From Paraburkholderia sacchari (GTDB taxonomy: Bacteria; Pseudomonadota; Gammaproteobacteria; Burkholderiales; Burkholderiaceae): a stretch of 64,000 bases of DNA. The translations under genes were made by a program, and so were the position numbers. The stretch spans positions 39,926 to 103,925 of the forward strand of contig NZ_JTDB02000016.1 of NCBI RefSeq assembly GCF_000785435.2, in the 5' to 3' direction. A model generated the notes under the pieces. It was given only the letters and a program-made list of their open reading frames with translations. It ran no database searches and was not told the DNA's origin. Every line of letters begins with the position of its first letter. Within the stretch, counting starts at the first letter, position 1. This document shows positions 35,337 through 43,792 of this stretch, in pieces.

Positions 35337-35464
35337 GGTGGCGGCTGCGGGTTTGTTACCTGTTGCGAAAACGGCGCAGCGCGCGAACCAGCCAATTGCT
35401 CGACCGGTTCGCGCGCTGCGCCGTGATGTTACCTGAATGCGGACTACCCGATGCGCCTGCTTAC

Positions 35465-36001
35465 TTACTGCGCCGGCGCGGCTTCGGCGCCGCTTGCCGC
35501 TTCCGCGGCCGGCGCCTTCGCATGAGGCTTGCCCTTGTTGTGCTGCGCATGGCCCGTTTCCTGACCGTGGCGGAAGGTGACGTCGGCCAGCTTCTTCTGC
35601 TCCGGCGAGAGGCTGTTGTAAAGCGGCTCGAAGGCCGTGACAAGCTTTTGCATGTCGTCGGCGTGTGCCTGGGTGATTTGCGCGTACTGCTTCATGTCGT
35701 CGAGCGCGTTACGCTGCGCCTGGCCTTCCGCGCGCTGCTTGTAGAGACCCGCCATGGTCTGGCCGTTGCTGCGCATGACGTCGGCGAACGTCTTCCATTG
35801 CGGCTCCTGGGCGGCCGTGATCTTCAGCGAGGAGTGCAGGTAGGCAATGCGCTCCTCCACACGCTGCTGATGCTGCGCGGCGCGTGCTTCGGCGCCCGAC
35901 GCCGCTGCGGCAGCCGCGGGCGCGGCGGACGACGCGGCGGTCTGTGCGAACGCGCCGCTCATGGAGAGCGTGGCAGCAAGGATCACGAAAACTTTCTTCA
36001 T
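35465..36001 (-). CDS. Spy/CpxP-like LTXXQ periplasmic protein
   Basis: A 178-residue protein with a signal peptide (1-20, ending GAFA), an Ala-rich linker, then a helical domain with two LTXXQ-type motifs (ITAAQEPQWKTFADVMRS and LSPEQKKLADVTF). Proteins of this family chaperone unfolded periplasmic proteins or inhibit Cpx-type kinases. GGGAG before the ATG at 36001 sets the start. A His/Lys-rich tail (HAQHNKGKPHAK) may bind metal. Confidence 0.85.
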   Translation of the reverse strand: MKKVFVILAATLSMSGAFAQTAASSAAPAAAAAASGAEARAAQHQQRVEERIAYLHSSLKITAAQEPQWKTFADVMRSNGQTMAGLYKQRAEGQAQRNALDDMKQYAQITQAHADDMQKLVTAFEPLYNSLSPEQKKLADVTFRHGQETGHAQHNKGKPHAKAPAAEAASGAEAAPAQ

Positions 36002-36290
36002 TGTTGCTCCCTGGAACTTCAATTCGTGGACGTTACGTAGAGCGGCGACGAGAAATCCGTCACCGGCAGGCGGTATTAGTACCACGTTATCGTTTGAGCG
36101 CGGCCGCTATGCGACAACTGCTTACAAACGAAACGCAGGAGAAACGCGCCGAAATACGCTGCAATATGGGGGATGCAGGGCACTTATGCGGGTTTGTGGT
36201 CGGCTGGCCGCGCGCGATAATGACCCGGTATCGAAGCAGTGCATTTGACCATTCGCCACCTAATCGGCCACCCCAGGAGCCCGCATCACG

Positions 36291-36755
36291 ATGAGACCGC
36301 CGCGCCTCGACCAACTCGACGACCTCGACCGCAGCCTCGTTGCGCTGCTGCAGGAGAACGCACGCGAGAGCGTGGCGAATCTCGCGCGCCAGCTAGGCGT
36401 GGCGCGCACCACGGTGCTCGCGCGCATCGCGCGGCTCGAACGCTCCCAGGTCATCGCCGGCTACGGCGTGCGGCTTGGGCAGGACGTGCTCGACGCGAGC
36501 CTGCAGGCGTGGGTCGGGCTCATTATCGCGCCGCGCAATGGCCCCGACGTGCAACGACGGCTTTCCAAAATGCCCGAAGTGCAACTACTTTGCGCGGTGA
36601 GTGGAGAGTACGACTATGTGGCGTGGCTGCGCGCGGATTCCCCCGATCGCCTGAACGATCTGCTCGACCAGATTGGCGGCATGCAAGGCGTCGAGCGCAC
36701 GACCACGTCGATCGTGCTCGCGCGCAAGATCGACCGCGGCACGGTGATGGGCTGA
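36291..36755 (+). CDS. Lrp/AsnC family transcriptional regulator
   Basis: A 154-residue regulator. The N-terminal winged helix-turn-helix (DDLDRSLVALLQENARESVA, then NLARQLGVARTTVLARIARL) is followed by a RAM ligand domain (about 70-145) with the VSGEYDYVAWLRADSPDRLN segment. It is 204 bases upstream of the dehydrogenase gene on the same strand. A 21-bp-phased inverted-repeat array between them is the probable binding site. Confidence 0.9.
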   Translation: MRPPRLDQLDDLDRSLVALLQENARESVANLARQLGVARTTVLARIARLERSQVIAGYGVRLGQDVLDASLQAWVGLIIAPRNGPDVQRRLSKMPEVQLLCAVSGEYDYVAWLRADSPDRLNDLLDQIGGMQGVERTTTSIVLARKIDRGTVMG

Positions 36756-36806
36756 GGGGCATCGCCACACGCTCGCGCTTCCCTCGTTAACGGCATTTTT
36801 AAGGCA

Positions 36807-36860
36807 TTTCGTCGTTATGACGAAAAACATCGTCGAAATGACGAAACTGGCCGTCGAAGC
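36807..36860. promoter_or_regulatory. Phased operator array for the AsnC-type regulator
   Basis: TTTCGTC-GTTAT-GACGAAA (36807-36825) and TCGTC-GAAAT-GACGA (36830-36844) are inverted repeats with the same arm and 5-bp spacer. A degenerate third copy starts with CGTCGAA at 36852. The CGTC half-sites start at 36810, 36831 and 36852, exactly 21 bp (two helical turns) apart, as expected for octameric Lrp-type binding. Confidence 0.7.
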
Positions 36861-36958
36861 GCATCATTTTGTGTCTAGGAACTGATTTCGCACCTCCTTA
36901 GACTGTGTGCACCGGGTACAGCATGACCCGAACCACAGAAAACCCAAGGAGATACCGA

Positions 36959-38065
36959 ATGAAAGTCGCGATTGCAGGCGCCGGCCTGATTGGCCACACC
37001 ATTGCACACATGCTGCGCGCAACCGGAGACTACGAAGTCACGGCGCTCGACCGCGATGCCAAGGCGCTCGAAAAGCTGGCCGCGCAGGGCATTCCCACTG
37101 TGCGCGTCGACTCCGGCGACGCCGCCGCGCTGCGCGGCGCCCTCGAAGGCTTCGACGTGCTCATCAACGCGCTGCCGTATTACCTTGCGGTGAATGTCGC
37201 GTCGGCGGCCAAGAGCGCGGGCGTTCACTACTTCGACCTCACCGAGGACGTGCGCGCAACGCACGCGATCCGCGCGCTTGCAGAAGACGCCGATCACGCG
37301 TTCATGCCGCAATGCGGCCTCGCGCCTGGCTTCATCGGTCTCGCGGCGCATGCGCTCGCGAGCCGCTTCACCGAGATCCGCGAAGTGAAAATGCGCGTGG
37401 GCGCGCTGCCGCAGTTCCCCACCAACGCGCTCAAGTACAACCTCACCTGGAGTGTGGACGGCCTCATCAATGAGTATTGCCAGCCGTGCGAGGCGATCCA
37501 CGAGGGCCGCACGCAGATGGTGCAGCCGCTCGAAGGCCACGAGCACTTCTCGCTCGACGGCGTGGAGTACGAGGCGTTCAACACTTCGGGCGGCCTCGGC
37601 ACGCTGTGCGAGACGCTGGGCGGGCGCGTCGAATCGCTCGACTACAAGTCGGTGCGCTATCCGGGCCATCGCGCGCTCATGCAGTTCCTGCTCGAAGACC
37701 TGCGCCTCTCGGGCGACCGCGACACGCTCAAGTCGATCATGCGCCGCGCGATTCCGTCCACCGAGCAGGACGTCGTGCTGATCTTCATTACCGTGACCGG
37801 CATGCGTAACGGCCAGCTCGTGCAGGAAGTCTTCACGCGCAAGATTTTCGCGAAGACGGTATGCGGCGTGCCGATGAGCGCCATCGAAATCACCACGGCC
37901 GGCGCGATGTGCGCGGTGCTCGATCTGTTCCGCGAAAAGAAGCTGCCGCAAAAGGGCTTCGTGCGTCAGGAGCAGGTGTCGCTCGAGCAGTTCCTCTCGA
38001 ACCGCTTCGGCAAGGTGTACGAAGGCGCGACGCTCGAAGCGCTGGCGTCGGCGCACGTCGACTGA
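36959..38065 (+). CDS. Saccharopine dehydrogenase-like NAD(P)-dependent oxidoreductase
   Basis: A 368-residue enzyme. The Rossmann motif VAIAGAGLIGHTIAHML is at about 3-19; the following ALPYYLAVNVASAAKSAGVH and DLTEDVRAT segments match lysine 6-dehydrogenase/saccharopine reductase proteins. The region QCGLAPGFIGLAAHAL binds the amino-acid part in that family. The likely substrate is lysine or a related amino acid, supported by the neighbouring AsnC-type regulator. The ATG at 36959 is preceded by GGAGAT; upstream in-frame residues are noncoding. Confidence 0.85.
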   Translation: MKVAIAGAGLIGHTIAHMLRATGDYEVTALDRDAKALEKLAAQGIPTVRVDSGDAAALRGALEGFDVLINALPYYLAVNVASAAKSAGVHYFDLTEDVRATHAIRALAEDADHAFMPQCGLAPGFIGLAAHALASRFTEIREVKMRVGALPQFPTNALKYNLTWSVDGLINEYCQPCEAIHEGRTQMVQPLEGHEHFSLDGVEYEAFNTSGGLGTLCETLGGRVESLDYKSVRYPGHRALMQFLLEDLRLSGDRDTLKSIMRRAIPSTEQDVVLIFITVTGMRNGQLVQEVFTRKIFAKTVCGVPMSAIEITTAGAMCAVLDLFREKKLPQKGFVRQEQVSLEQFLSNRFGKVYEGATLEALASAHVD

Positions 38066-38131
38066 AGCACGCGAAGCGCAAAACGGAAGCGGAAGTACGA
38101 GCAGGGCGCCGCGTCTGCGATCGAAGCTCGA

Positions 38132-38722
38132 TCAGGCCGCGGACGCCGCCACGATGCGCTGCAGCAATGCGTCGTAGCCGGCGGGTTCGGGCGCGGTCGT
38201 GTCGAACACGATGAGGTCGTCGAGCTGTGCGCCCGCCGGCTCGAAGCGCCGTTTGCGATAGCTGTTCCAGTGCGCGAGCTTGTAGGCATCGTCGGGATGA
38301 TTCCGCGCCACGATGCGCTGGCGCGCCGTGGCTTCGTCGGTGCGCACCCAGACGGCGGCGAGTCCAACGTCCGCCGCCACCCCCAGCCAAGCGCGGTCGA
38401 GCAGGCGCCGCTCGCGCACCTCCCCCGAAAGCGGCCCGACCGCAATCACGCTCACGCCCAGCGCTAGATTTTCACGCGCGGTGTCGAGCATGCCCTGATA
38501 TTCGGGGTCTCGCAGATGCTGGAGAAAGACCGGGCTGTCGCGGTCGTGCGGGTCCTGCCCGAGCGCGGCGAGCATCGCGGCGCCGGTGCGCCCGTAGAGC
38601 GTGTCCTTGTCGAGCAGGCAGAACGGCTCGCCCGTCGCGCGGGCCAGCGGGCCGATCAGGCGCTTGGCGAGCGAGGTCTTGCCGGTGCCCGCGTGGCCGC
38701 AGAAGAAAATCAGCCGCGGCAC
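38132..38722 (-). CDS. P-loop kinase-like ATP-binding protein
   Basis: A 196-residue protein with Walker A GHAGTGKTSLAKRL (about 9-22), a DKDTLYGRTGAA segment resembling substrate Asp contacts in small kinases, and a lid-like R-x-x-x-R (RTDEATARQRIVARNHPDD). It resembles adenylate/gluconate-kinase or zeta-toxin-like nucleotide kinases, but the substrate is not evident. It is convergent with the dehydrogenase gene. Three 14-bp tandem repeats lie 70 bases upstream of its start. Confidence 0.75.
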   Translation of the reverse strand: MPRLIFFCGHAGTGKTSLAKRLIGPLARATGEPFCLLDKDTLYGRTGAAMLAALGQDPHDRDSPVFLQHLRDPEYQGMLDTARENLALGVSVIAVGPLSGEVRERRLLDRAWLGVAADVGLAAVWVRTDEATARQRIVARNHPDDAYKLAHWNSYRKRRFEPAGAQLDDLIVFDTTAPEPAGYDALLQRIVAASAA

Positions 38723-39041
38723 GAACCGCGGCCCTCGGCCCTGGCGGGCTGTACGTACCCCATCACCTGTATCCCCCTCGTGTGACGTGTTGATTTAACT
38801 GCGCGGACTTAACTGCGCGGATTTGACCGCGCGGGACAGCGCCCGATTCCGAAGCATATACCAGCGGTCCCTCGGCGATGCACTGCCCGCGTTGGCTCGC
38901 GGGCGCGCAATGTGCGGCGCCGCGCGTGGGCCGGGCGGCGCGTGCGTATATGATGGGCGCACCCGGACGCCGCCTGCGTGGAGGATCGTTGCGCCCCACG
39001 CGCCGCGCCAGCACCGGAAAACCGACGAGGGGATAGCGCCC
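38723..39041. other. 319-bp divergent intergenic region
   Basis: It holds the 14-bp tandem repeat at 38792-38833 and otherwise nothing recognisable. It must contain the promoters of the kinase-like gene and, on the plus strand, the lipoprotein gene. Confidence 0.5.
38792..38833. repeat. Three 14-bp tandem repeats
   Basis: GATTTAACTGCGCG (38792-38805), GACTTAACTGCGCG (38806-38819) and GATTTGACCGCGCG (38820-38833) are adjacent copies with one to two differences. They lie upstream of the P-loop kinase-like gene. Confidence 0.8.
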
Positions 39042-39497
39042 ATGCCATCGCGCGTGTTCGGAGTGAGCTTTGGTTCGCAGCGCGCTGCGCTAGCGGCCGC
39101 AGTTCTCGCGTTGCCACTCGCGCTGGGCGGCTGCGCCGAGGAGCCGGCCGCGCCGGTGCCCTTCAAGCCGGTGCCGGCGGAGCGCATCGTCAAGCCGGGC
39201 TATACGCAGCGGGGCGAAGGGCTCGTGGCCGTGGACGTGCGGCGCGAGCGCACCCGCAACGTCATCGTCAAGTTCCGCGACGCCCCCGTCTATATCGACG
39301 GCGAGCAGGTCACCGACCTCATGGACGGCGAGCACGTCACGTTCTACCTGACTCCGGGCGTGCACCGCATCGGCGTGACAACGCAGTTCGATCCCGTCGT
39401 GGAGCTGCGCTTCGCCGTCGATCCGCGCTACACGAACCGGGCCAGCGTAACCTTCGATAAGGATCATCGCATCGGCATACGCCGGGTTGCGCAGTGA
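39042..39497 (+). CDS. Small lipoprotein of unknown function
   Basis: A 151-residue protein with a signal peptide ending LALGGC; Cys31 is the predicted acylated residue. The mature part has a PEGA-like or immunoglobulin-like strand pattern (VIVKFRDAPVYIDGEQVTDL, then YLTPGVHRIGVTTQFDP), which in other proteins marks small cell-surface domains. The ATG at 39042 is preceded by GAGGGG. It is 130 bases before the corA gene on the same strand. Confidence 0.75.
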   Translation: MPSRVFGVSFGSQRAALAAAVLALPLALGGCAEEPAAPVPFKPVPAERIVKPGYTQRGEGLVAVDVRRERTRNVIVKFRDAPVYIDGEQVTDLMDGEHVTFYLTPGVHRIGVTTQFDPVVELRFAVDPRYTNRASVTFDKDHRIGIRRVAQ

Positions 39498-39626
39498 TGC
39501 TGCCGGCGGATGGCACGCGTTGCGCCGTCCATGCCGGCGCAACGCTTAAACTTGGCGAATCGATCAACTTCAGGACAGGCGGTGCGCCGATTTTCGCCAC
39601 CCGCGCCGCCGGGACGCTTACGACAC

Positions 39627-40604
39627 ATGCTTATCAATTGCGCCGCGTACCAGGGCGGCAAGAAACTGGCCGATGTCGGCATTGAGGCAATCAGCGACTA
39701 TCTCCAGAAACCCGGGTGCTTCGTCTGGGTCGCGCTCAAAGACCCCGAAGCGGGCGAGATGGCCGCGATGAAGGAGGAGTTCGGCCTTCACGCGCTCGCC
39801 ATCGAAGACGTGATGAACGGCAAACAGCGGCCGAAGATCGAGGAATACGGCGATACGCTTTTCGCGGTGTTCCATACGATCGAGTTCGACGAGGCGGATG
39901 AAATCGTCACCGGCCAGGTGAATGTGTTCGCCGGCCCGAATTTCGTGCTTTCGGTGCGCCATCGCGCGCAGCAGGGTTTCCAGGACGTGCGCGCGCGCTG
40001 CGAGCGCGAGCCGGAACTGCTCAAGGAGGGCGCGGGCTTCGTTCTCTACGCGCTCATGGACAGCGTGGTCGACCGCTACGCGCCCGTGCTGGAGAAGCTC
40101 GCCGGCGAAATCGAGGATCTGGAGGACCGCATCTTCGAGAAGCACTCGCTCGCGCAGTCGCGCGCCATTATCGAGGATCTCTATTCGCTCAAGCGGCGCC
40201 TCGTGATCGTGCAGCACCACGTCACGCCGCTCGTGGACGCGGTGGGCAAGCTCGCGGGCGGGCGCACTCCGCAGATCTGCATGGGCATGCAGGCGTACTA
40301 TCGCGATGTTTACGACCATCTCGTGCGCGTGTCCAACTTCGTCGACGCGCGCCGCGAAATGATCGTCACGGCGATCCAGGTGAATCTCGGCATGATCTCG
40401 CTGGCCGAGAACGAAGTGACCAAGCGACTGGGCTCGTTCGCCGCGCTCTTTGCGGTGCCGACCATGATCGCGGGGATCTACGGGATGAACTTCGCCGATA
40501 TCCCCGAATTGCATTTCAAGTATGGTTATCAGGTTTGTCTCGCCGTGATGGCGATTATCGATATCGTGCTGTACATCCTGTTCCGCCGTGGCGGCTGGCT
40601 CTGA
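39627..40604 (+). CDS. corA: CorA family magnesium/divalent cation transporter
   Basis: A 325-residue transporter. The cytosolic funnel covers residues 1-265, with long helices (DRYAPVLEKLAGEIEDLEDR and YRDVYDHLVRVSNFVDARRE). Two C-terminal membrane helices follow, the first ending in the selectivity motif YGMNFADIPE. The loop sequence after GMN differs from the E. coli MPEL form. The start at 39627 is chosen because upstream residues are unlike CorA. CorA takes up Mg2+ and also Co2+ and Ni2+. Confidence 0.9.
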   Translation: MLINCAAYQGGKKLADVGIEAISDYLQKPGCFVWVALKDPEAGEMAAMKEEFGLHALAIEDVMNGKQRPKIEEYGDTLFAVFHTIEFDEADEIVTGQVNVFAGPNFVLSVRHRAQQGFQDVRARCEREPELLKEGAGFVLYALMDSVVDRYAPVLEKLAGEIEDLEDRIFEKHSLAQSRAIIEDLYSLKRRLVIVQHHVTPLVDAVGKLAGGRTPQICMGMQAYYRDVYDHLVRVSNFVDARREMIVTAIQVNLGMISLAENEVTKRLGSFAALFAVPTMIAGIYGMNFADIPELHFKYGYQVCLAVMAIIDIVLYILFRRGGWL

Positions 40605-40605
40605 G

Positions 40606-40641
40606 GCCGGATTTGAATCCGAATTTGAAGCCGAATTTGAC
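40606..40641. repeat. Three 12-bp tandem repeats after corA
   Basis: GCCGGATTTGAA, TCCGAATTTGAA and GCCGAATTTGAC are adjacent (40606-40617, 40618-40629, 40630-40641), beginning two bases after the corA stop. Confidence 0.8.
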
Positions 40642-40730
40642 GCCGATGCCCTGCCAGTTGCTGCGCCGCAGCGTCACGCTGCGCGCGGGGAATGGGACGT
40701 TTGAACACGTTTGCGGATAACCAGAAATAC

Positions 40731-40744
40731 GGCCCGGCCGGGCC
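40731..40744. promoter_or_regulatory. Palindrome 22 bases before rbsB
   Basis: GGCCCGGCCGGGCC is a perfect 14-bp palindrome in the rbsB leader. A directly repeated ACGTTTG (40697-40703 and 40707-40713) lies just upstream; its CGTTTGCG part resembles a LacI half-site. Either could be read by the RbsR-like regulator. Confidence 0.35.
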
Positions 40745-40765
40745 AGACAACCGGAGACACAAACG

Positions 40766-41743
40766 ATGAACTCCCGCATTCGCCGGCGCGTTCTTGGCGC
40801 CGCAGCCGCACTTGCCACCGTCACGTTCGCGGCCGCCATGCCGCTTGCCGCCCACGCCCAGACGGCCGGGCAGAAGCCGAAAGTCGCGCTGGTCATGAAG
40901 TCGCTCGCCAACGAGTTCTTCCTGACCATGGAAACCGGCGCGAAGGACTACCAGAAGCACAACGCGTCCGCCTTCGACCTCGTGACCAACGGCATCAAGA
41001 ACGAAACCGACACGGCCGCGCAGATCCAGATCGTCGAGCAGATGATTGTTTCCAAGGTGGACGCCATCGTGCTCGCGCCCGCCGACTCCAAGGCGCTCGT
41101 GCCGGTCGTGAAGAAGGCCGTGGACGCGGGCATCATCGTCGTGAACATCGACAACCGGCTCGACCCCGACGTGCTGAAGTCCAAGGACCTGAACGTGCCG
41201 TTCGTAGGCCCCGACAACCGCAAGGGCGCGCGCCTGGTTGGCGAATACCTCGCGAAGAAGCTCAAGGCCGGCGATCAGGTGGGCATCGTGGAAGGCGTCT
41301 CGACCACCACCAACGCGCAGCAGCGAACCGCGGGCTTCAAGGACGCGATGCAGGCCGTGGGCGCGAAGATCGTCTCGGTGCAGTCGGGCGAATGGGAAAT
41401 CGACAAGGGCAATGCGGTCGCCTCGGCCATGCTCAACGAATATCCCGGCATGAAGGCGCTGCTGTGCGGCAACGACAACATGGCGATCGGCGCCGTGTCG
41501 GCCGTGCGCGCGGCCGGCAAGCAGGGCAAGGTCTACGTGGTGGGCTACGACAACATCGACGCCATCAAGCCGATGCTCAAGGACGGCCGCGTGCTCGCCA
41601 CCGCTGACCAGTACGCCGCGAAGCAGGCCGTGTTCGGCATCGACACCGCGCTCAAGGCGATTAAGGAGCACAAGAAGCAGTCCGAACTCTCGGGCGTCGT
41701 CGAAACCCCGGTCGTGCTCGTGACCAAGGACTCCGCGAAGTAA
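40766..41743 (+). CDS. rbsB: Ribose-type ABC transporter, periplasmic binding protein
   Basis: A 325-residue pentose-binding protein. The signal peptide (1-31, ending AHAQ) is followed by VALVMKSLANEFFLTMETGA, the RbsB-type sugar-binding opening. Later pocket segments are APADSKALVPVVKKA, NIDNRLDP and GNDNMAIGAVSAVRAAGK. Closest to ribose-, then to other pentose- and allose-binding proteins, so the exact sugar is not certain. It is separated from rbsA by 297 bases, which is unusual for this system. Confidence 0.9.
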   Translation: MNSRIRRRVLGAAAALATVTFAAAMPLAAHAQTAGQKPKVALVMKSLANEFFLTMETGAKDYQKHNASAFDLVTNGIKNETDTAAQIQIVEQMIVSKVDAIVLAPADSKALVPVVKKAVDAGIIVVNIDNRLDPDVLKSKDLNVPFVGPDNRKGARLVGEYLAKKLKAGDQVGIVEGVSTTTNAQQRTAGFKDAMQAVGAKIVSVQSGEWEIDKGNAVASAMLNEYPGMKALLCGNDNMAIGAVSAVRAAGKQGKVYVVGYDNIDAIKPMLKDGRVLATADQYAAKQAVFGIDTALKAIKEHKKQSELSGVVETPVVLVTKDSAK

Positions 41744-41927
41744 CTCGCGGAACCAGTGAAATGCAAATGTAAGCGGGCGGGCCGCGCTAATGGCGTGCGG
41801 CGCGCGCCTCCCTCGTTTGCGTGGCACGTTCCGCTCATGCATCCGCTCGTGTAATAAGCGCTCAAGAAAGCCGCCGCGCCGCCGTTATTTGTACCGTGAT
41901 GGCCGCACAAGCAGCAAGCAAAAACAG

Positions 41928-41941
41928 GCCGCCATGGCGGC
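41928..41941. repeat. 14-bp palindrome between rbsB and rbsA
   Basis: GCCGCCATGGCGGC is a perfect palindrome about 100 bases before the rbsA start. The 297-bp gap holds no other obvious signal and no terminator T-run. Confidence 0.5.
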
Positions 41942-42040
41942 ATCGCTCGAACGCGCCGCCTGAACGGCGGCCGTCCGCTCCGCAATCCCGCGCTACCCTT
42001 GCCGGATTCGGGCTGTGCGGCTCGCGATAACAGGATCGTG

Positions 42041-43792
42041 ATGGAAGCAATTGCCTCCGACGCCCAAGCATCGGCATCCGCGCGCAGCGCGGTGCTCACG
42101 GTGACGGGCGCCGGCAAGACCTACGAGCAGCCGGTGCTCGCCGACGTCAGCCTCGCGCTGTACGCGGGGGAAGTGCTTGCGCTCACGGGGGAGAACGGCG
42201 CGGGCAAGAGCACGCTCTCGAAGATCGTGGGAGGACTCACCGCGCCCACTACGGGCGCCATGACGCTGATGGGCCAGCCCTATGCACCGGCGAGCCGCGC
42301 GCAGGCAGAAGCGCTCGGCGTGCGCATGGTGATGCAGGAGCTCAACCTGCTGCCCACGCTTTCAGTTGCCGAAAACCTGTACCTGAACCGCTTGCCGCGC
42401 AGCTTCGGGCCGCTCGGCTGGGCGGGCTGGATCGATCGCGCGCGCTTGCACGAGGACGCCCGCGCGGCGATGGCGCAAGTCGGGCTCGAGGCGATCGATC
42501 CCGAGACGCCCGTGGGCGAGCTCGGCATCGGCCACCAGCAGTTGGTGGAGATCGCGCGCAATCTGATCGGCGACGAGGCCCAGGGCGCCGCGCCGCTGCG
42601 CGTGCTGATTCTGGACGAGCCCACCGCGATGCTCACGGGCCGCGAGGTCGAACTGCTGTTCGAGCAGATCGCCCGACTCAAGGCGCGCGGCGTGGCGCTC
42701 GTCTACATCTCGCACCGGCTAGAGGAACTCGAGCGCATCGCGCAGCGCGTGGCGGTGCTGCGCGACGGCCGGCTCGTGCGCGTGGACGAGATGGCCAACC
42801 TCACGCCCGAGCGCATCGTCGCGCTGATGGTGGGGCGCGAACTCGGCGAGCGCATCGAGCTGGGCGCGCGGCGCATCGGCGCGCCGCTGCTCAGGGTGGA
42901 CGGGATCGGCCGCGCCAGCGTCGTGCGCAACGTTTCGTTCGAGGTGCGCGCGGGGGAAATTTTCGGCGTGTCGGGGTTGATCGGCGCGGGGCGCACCGAG
43001 CTCATGCGGCTCATCTACGGCGCGGACGCGAAGGATCGCGGCACGGTCGCGCTCGCGGGCGTTGCGGGTGAGCCGCCAGTGGCCGTGCGCATCGACTCGC
43101 CGGCGGACGCGGTGCGCCACGGCATTGCGCTGATCACCGAGGACCGCAAGGGCGAAGGATTGTTGCTGACGCAACCGGTGGCCGCGAACGTGTCGCTTGG
43201 CAACGTGAGCGCGGTCGCGCGCTATGGCGTGGTGGACGCCGGGCGCGAGAACGCACTTGCCGATACGCAAATCGATGCCTTGCGCATCCGCACGAGCGGG
43301 CCGGAGCAGCGCGTGGGCGAGCTGTCGGGCGGCAACCAGCAGAAGGTGGTGATCGGCCGCTGGCTCGCGCGGCGCATCACGGGCGAGCAGGGTGCGCAAG
43401 GCGTGCGCGTGCTGCTGTTCGACGAGCCCACGCGCGGCATCGACGTGGGCGCGAAGTTCGACATCTACGCGCTGATGGGCGCGCTCGCGCGCGAAGGCTG
43501 CGCACTCGTCGTGGTGTCGAGCGACCTGCGCGAGCTGATGCTGATCTGCGACCGCATCGGCGTGATGTCGGCGGGGAAAATGACGGCGATCTTCGCGCGC
43601 GGGGAATGGAGCCAGGACGCGCTGCTCGCCGCGGCTTTCGCGGGCTATCGCGCTGAAGATGCGCTGCTCGCCGATGCCGCCGACCTGCCCGAGCCGACAA
43701 CACCCGTGGCCGCGGAGCAATCCGGGAGCCACAATCGAGAGGGTCGCAATCAATCGCCGCCGCCCGACGAGCGAGGAGGAAGCGCTTCATGA
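42041..43792 (+). CDS. rbsA: Ribose-type ABC transporter, duplicated ATP-binding protein
   Basis: A 583-residue fusion of two ABC domains. The first has Walker A GENGAGKS (about 50-57), the ABC region around GELGIGHQQLVEIARN and Walker B VLILDEPTAML. The second has VSGLIGAGRTELM in place of a canonical Walker A, the signature LSGGNQQKVVIG and Walker B LLFDEPTRGIDVG. This asymmetry is normal for the RbsA/MglA family. The C-terminus has an extra tail of about 35 residues rich in Ser, Glu and Gly. The start at 42041 matches the family; it overlaps rbsC by four bases. Confidence 0.93.
   Translation: MEAIASDAQASASARSAVLTVTGAGKTYEQPVLADVSLALYAGEVLALTGENGAGKSTLSKIVGGLTAPTTGAMTLMGQPYAPASRAQAEALGVRMVMQELNLLPTLSVAENLYLNRLPRSFGPLGWAGWIDRARLHEDARAAMAQVGLEAIDPETPVGELGIGHQQLVEIARNLIGDEAQGAAPLRVLILDEPTAMLTGREVELLFEQIARLKARGVALVYISHRLEELERIAQRVAVLRDGRLVRVDEMANLTPERIVALMVGRELGERIELGARRIGAPLLRVDGIGRASVVRNVSFEVRAGEIFGVSGLIGAGRTELMRLIYGADAKDRGTVALAGVAGEPPVAVRIDSPADAVRHGIALITEDRKGEGLLLTQPVAANVSLGNVSAVARYGVVDAGRENALADTQIDALRIRTSGPEQRVGELSGGNQQKVVIGRWLARRITGEQGAQGVRVLLFDEPTRGIDVGAKFDIYALMGALAREGCALVVVSSDLRELMLICDRIGVMSAGKMTAIFARGEWSQDALLAAAFAGYRAEDALLADAADLPEPTTPVAAEQSGSHNREGRNQSPPPDERGGSAS

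Noticed and set aside
38823..39041. Longer N-terminus for the lipoprotein gene at 39042
   Set aside because: The upstream in-frame stretch is Arg/Gly-rich, lacks a ribosome-binding site, and would bury the signal peptide.
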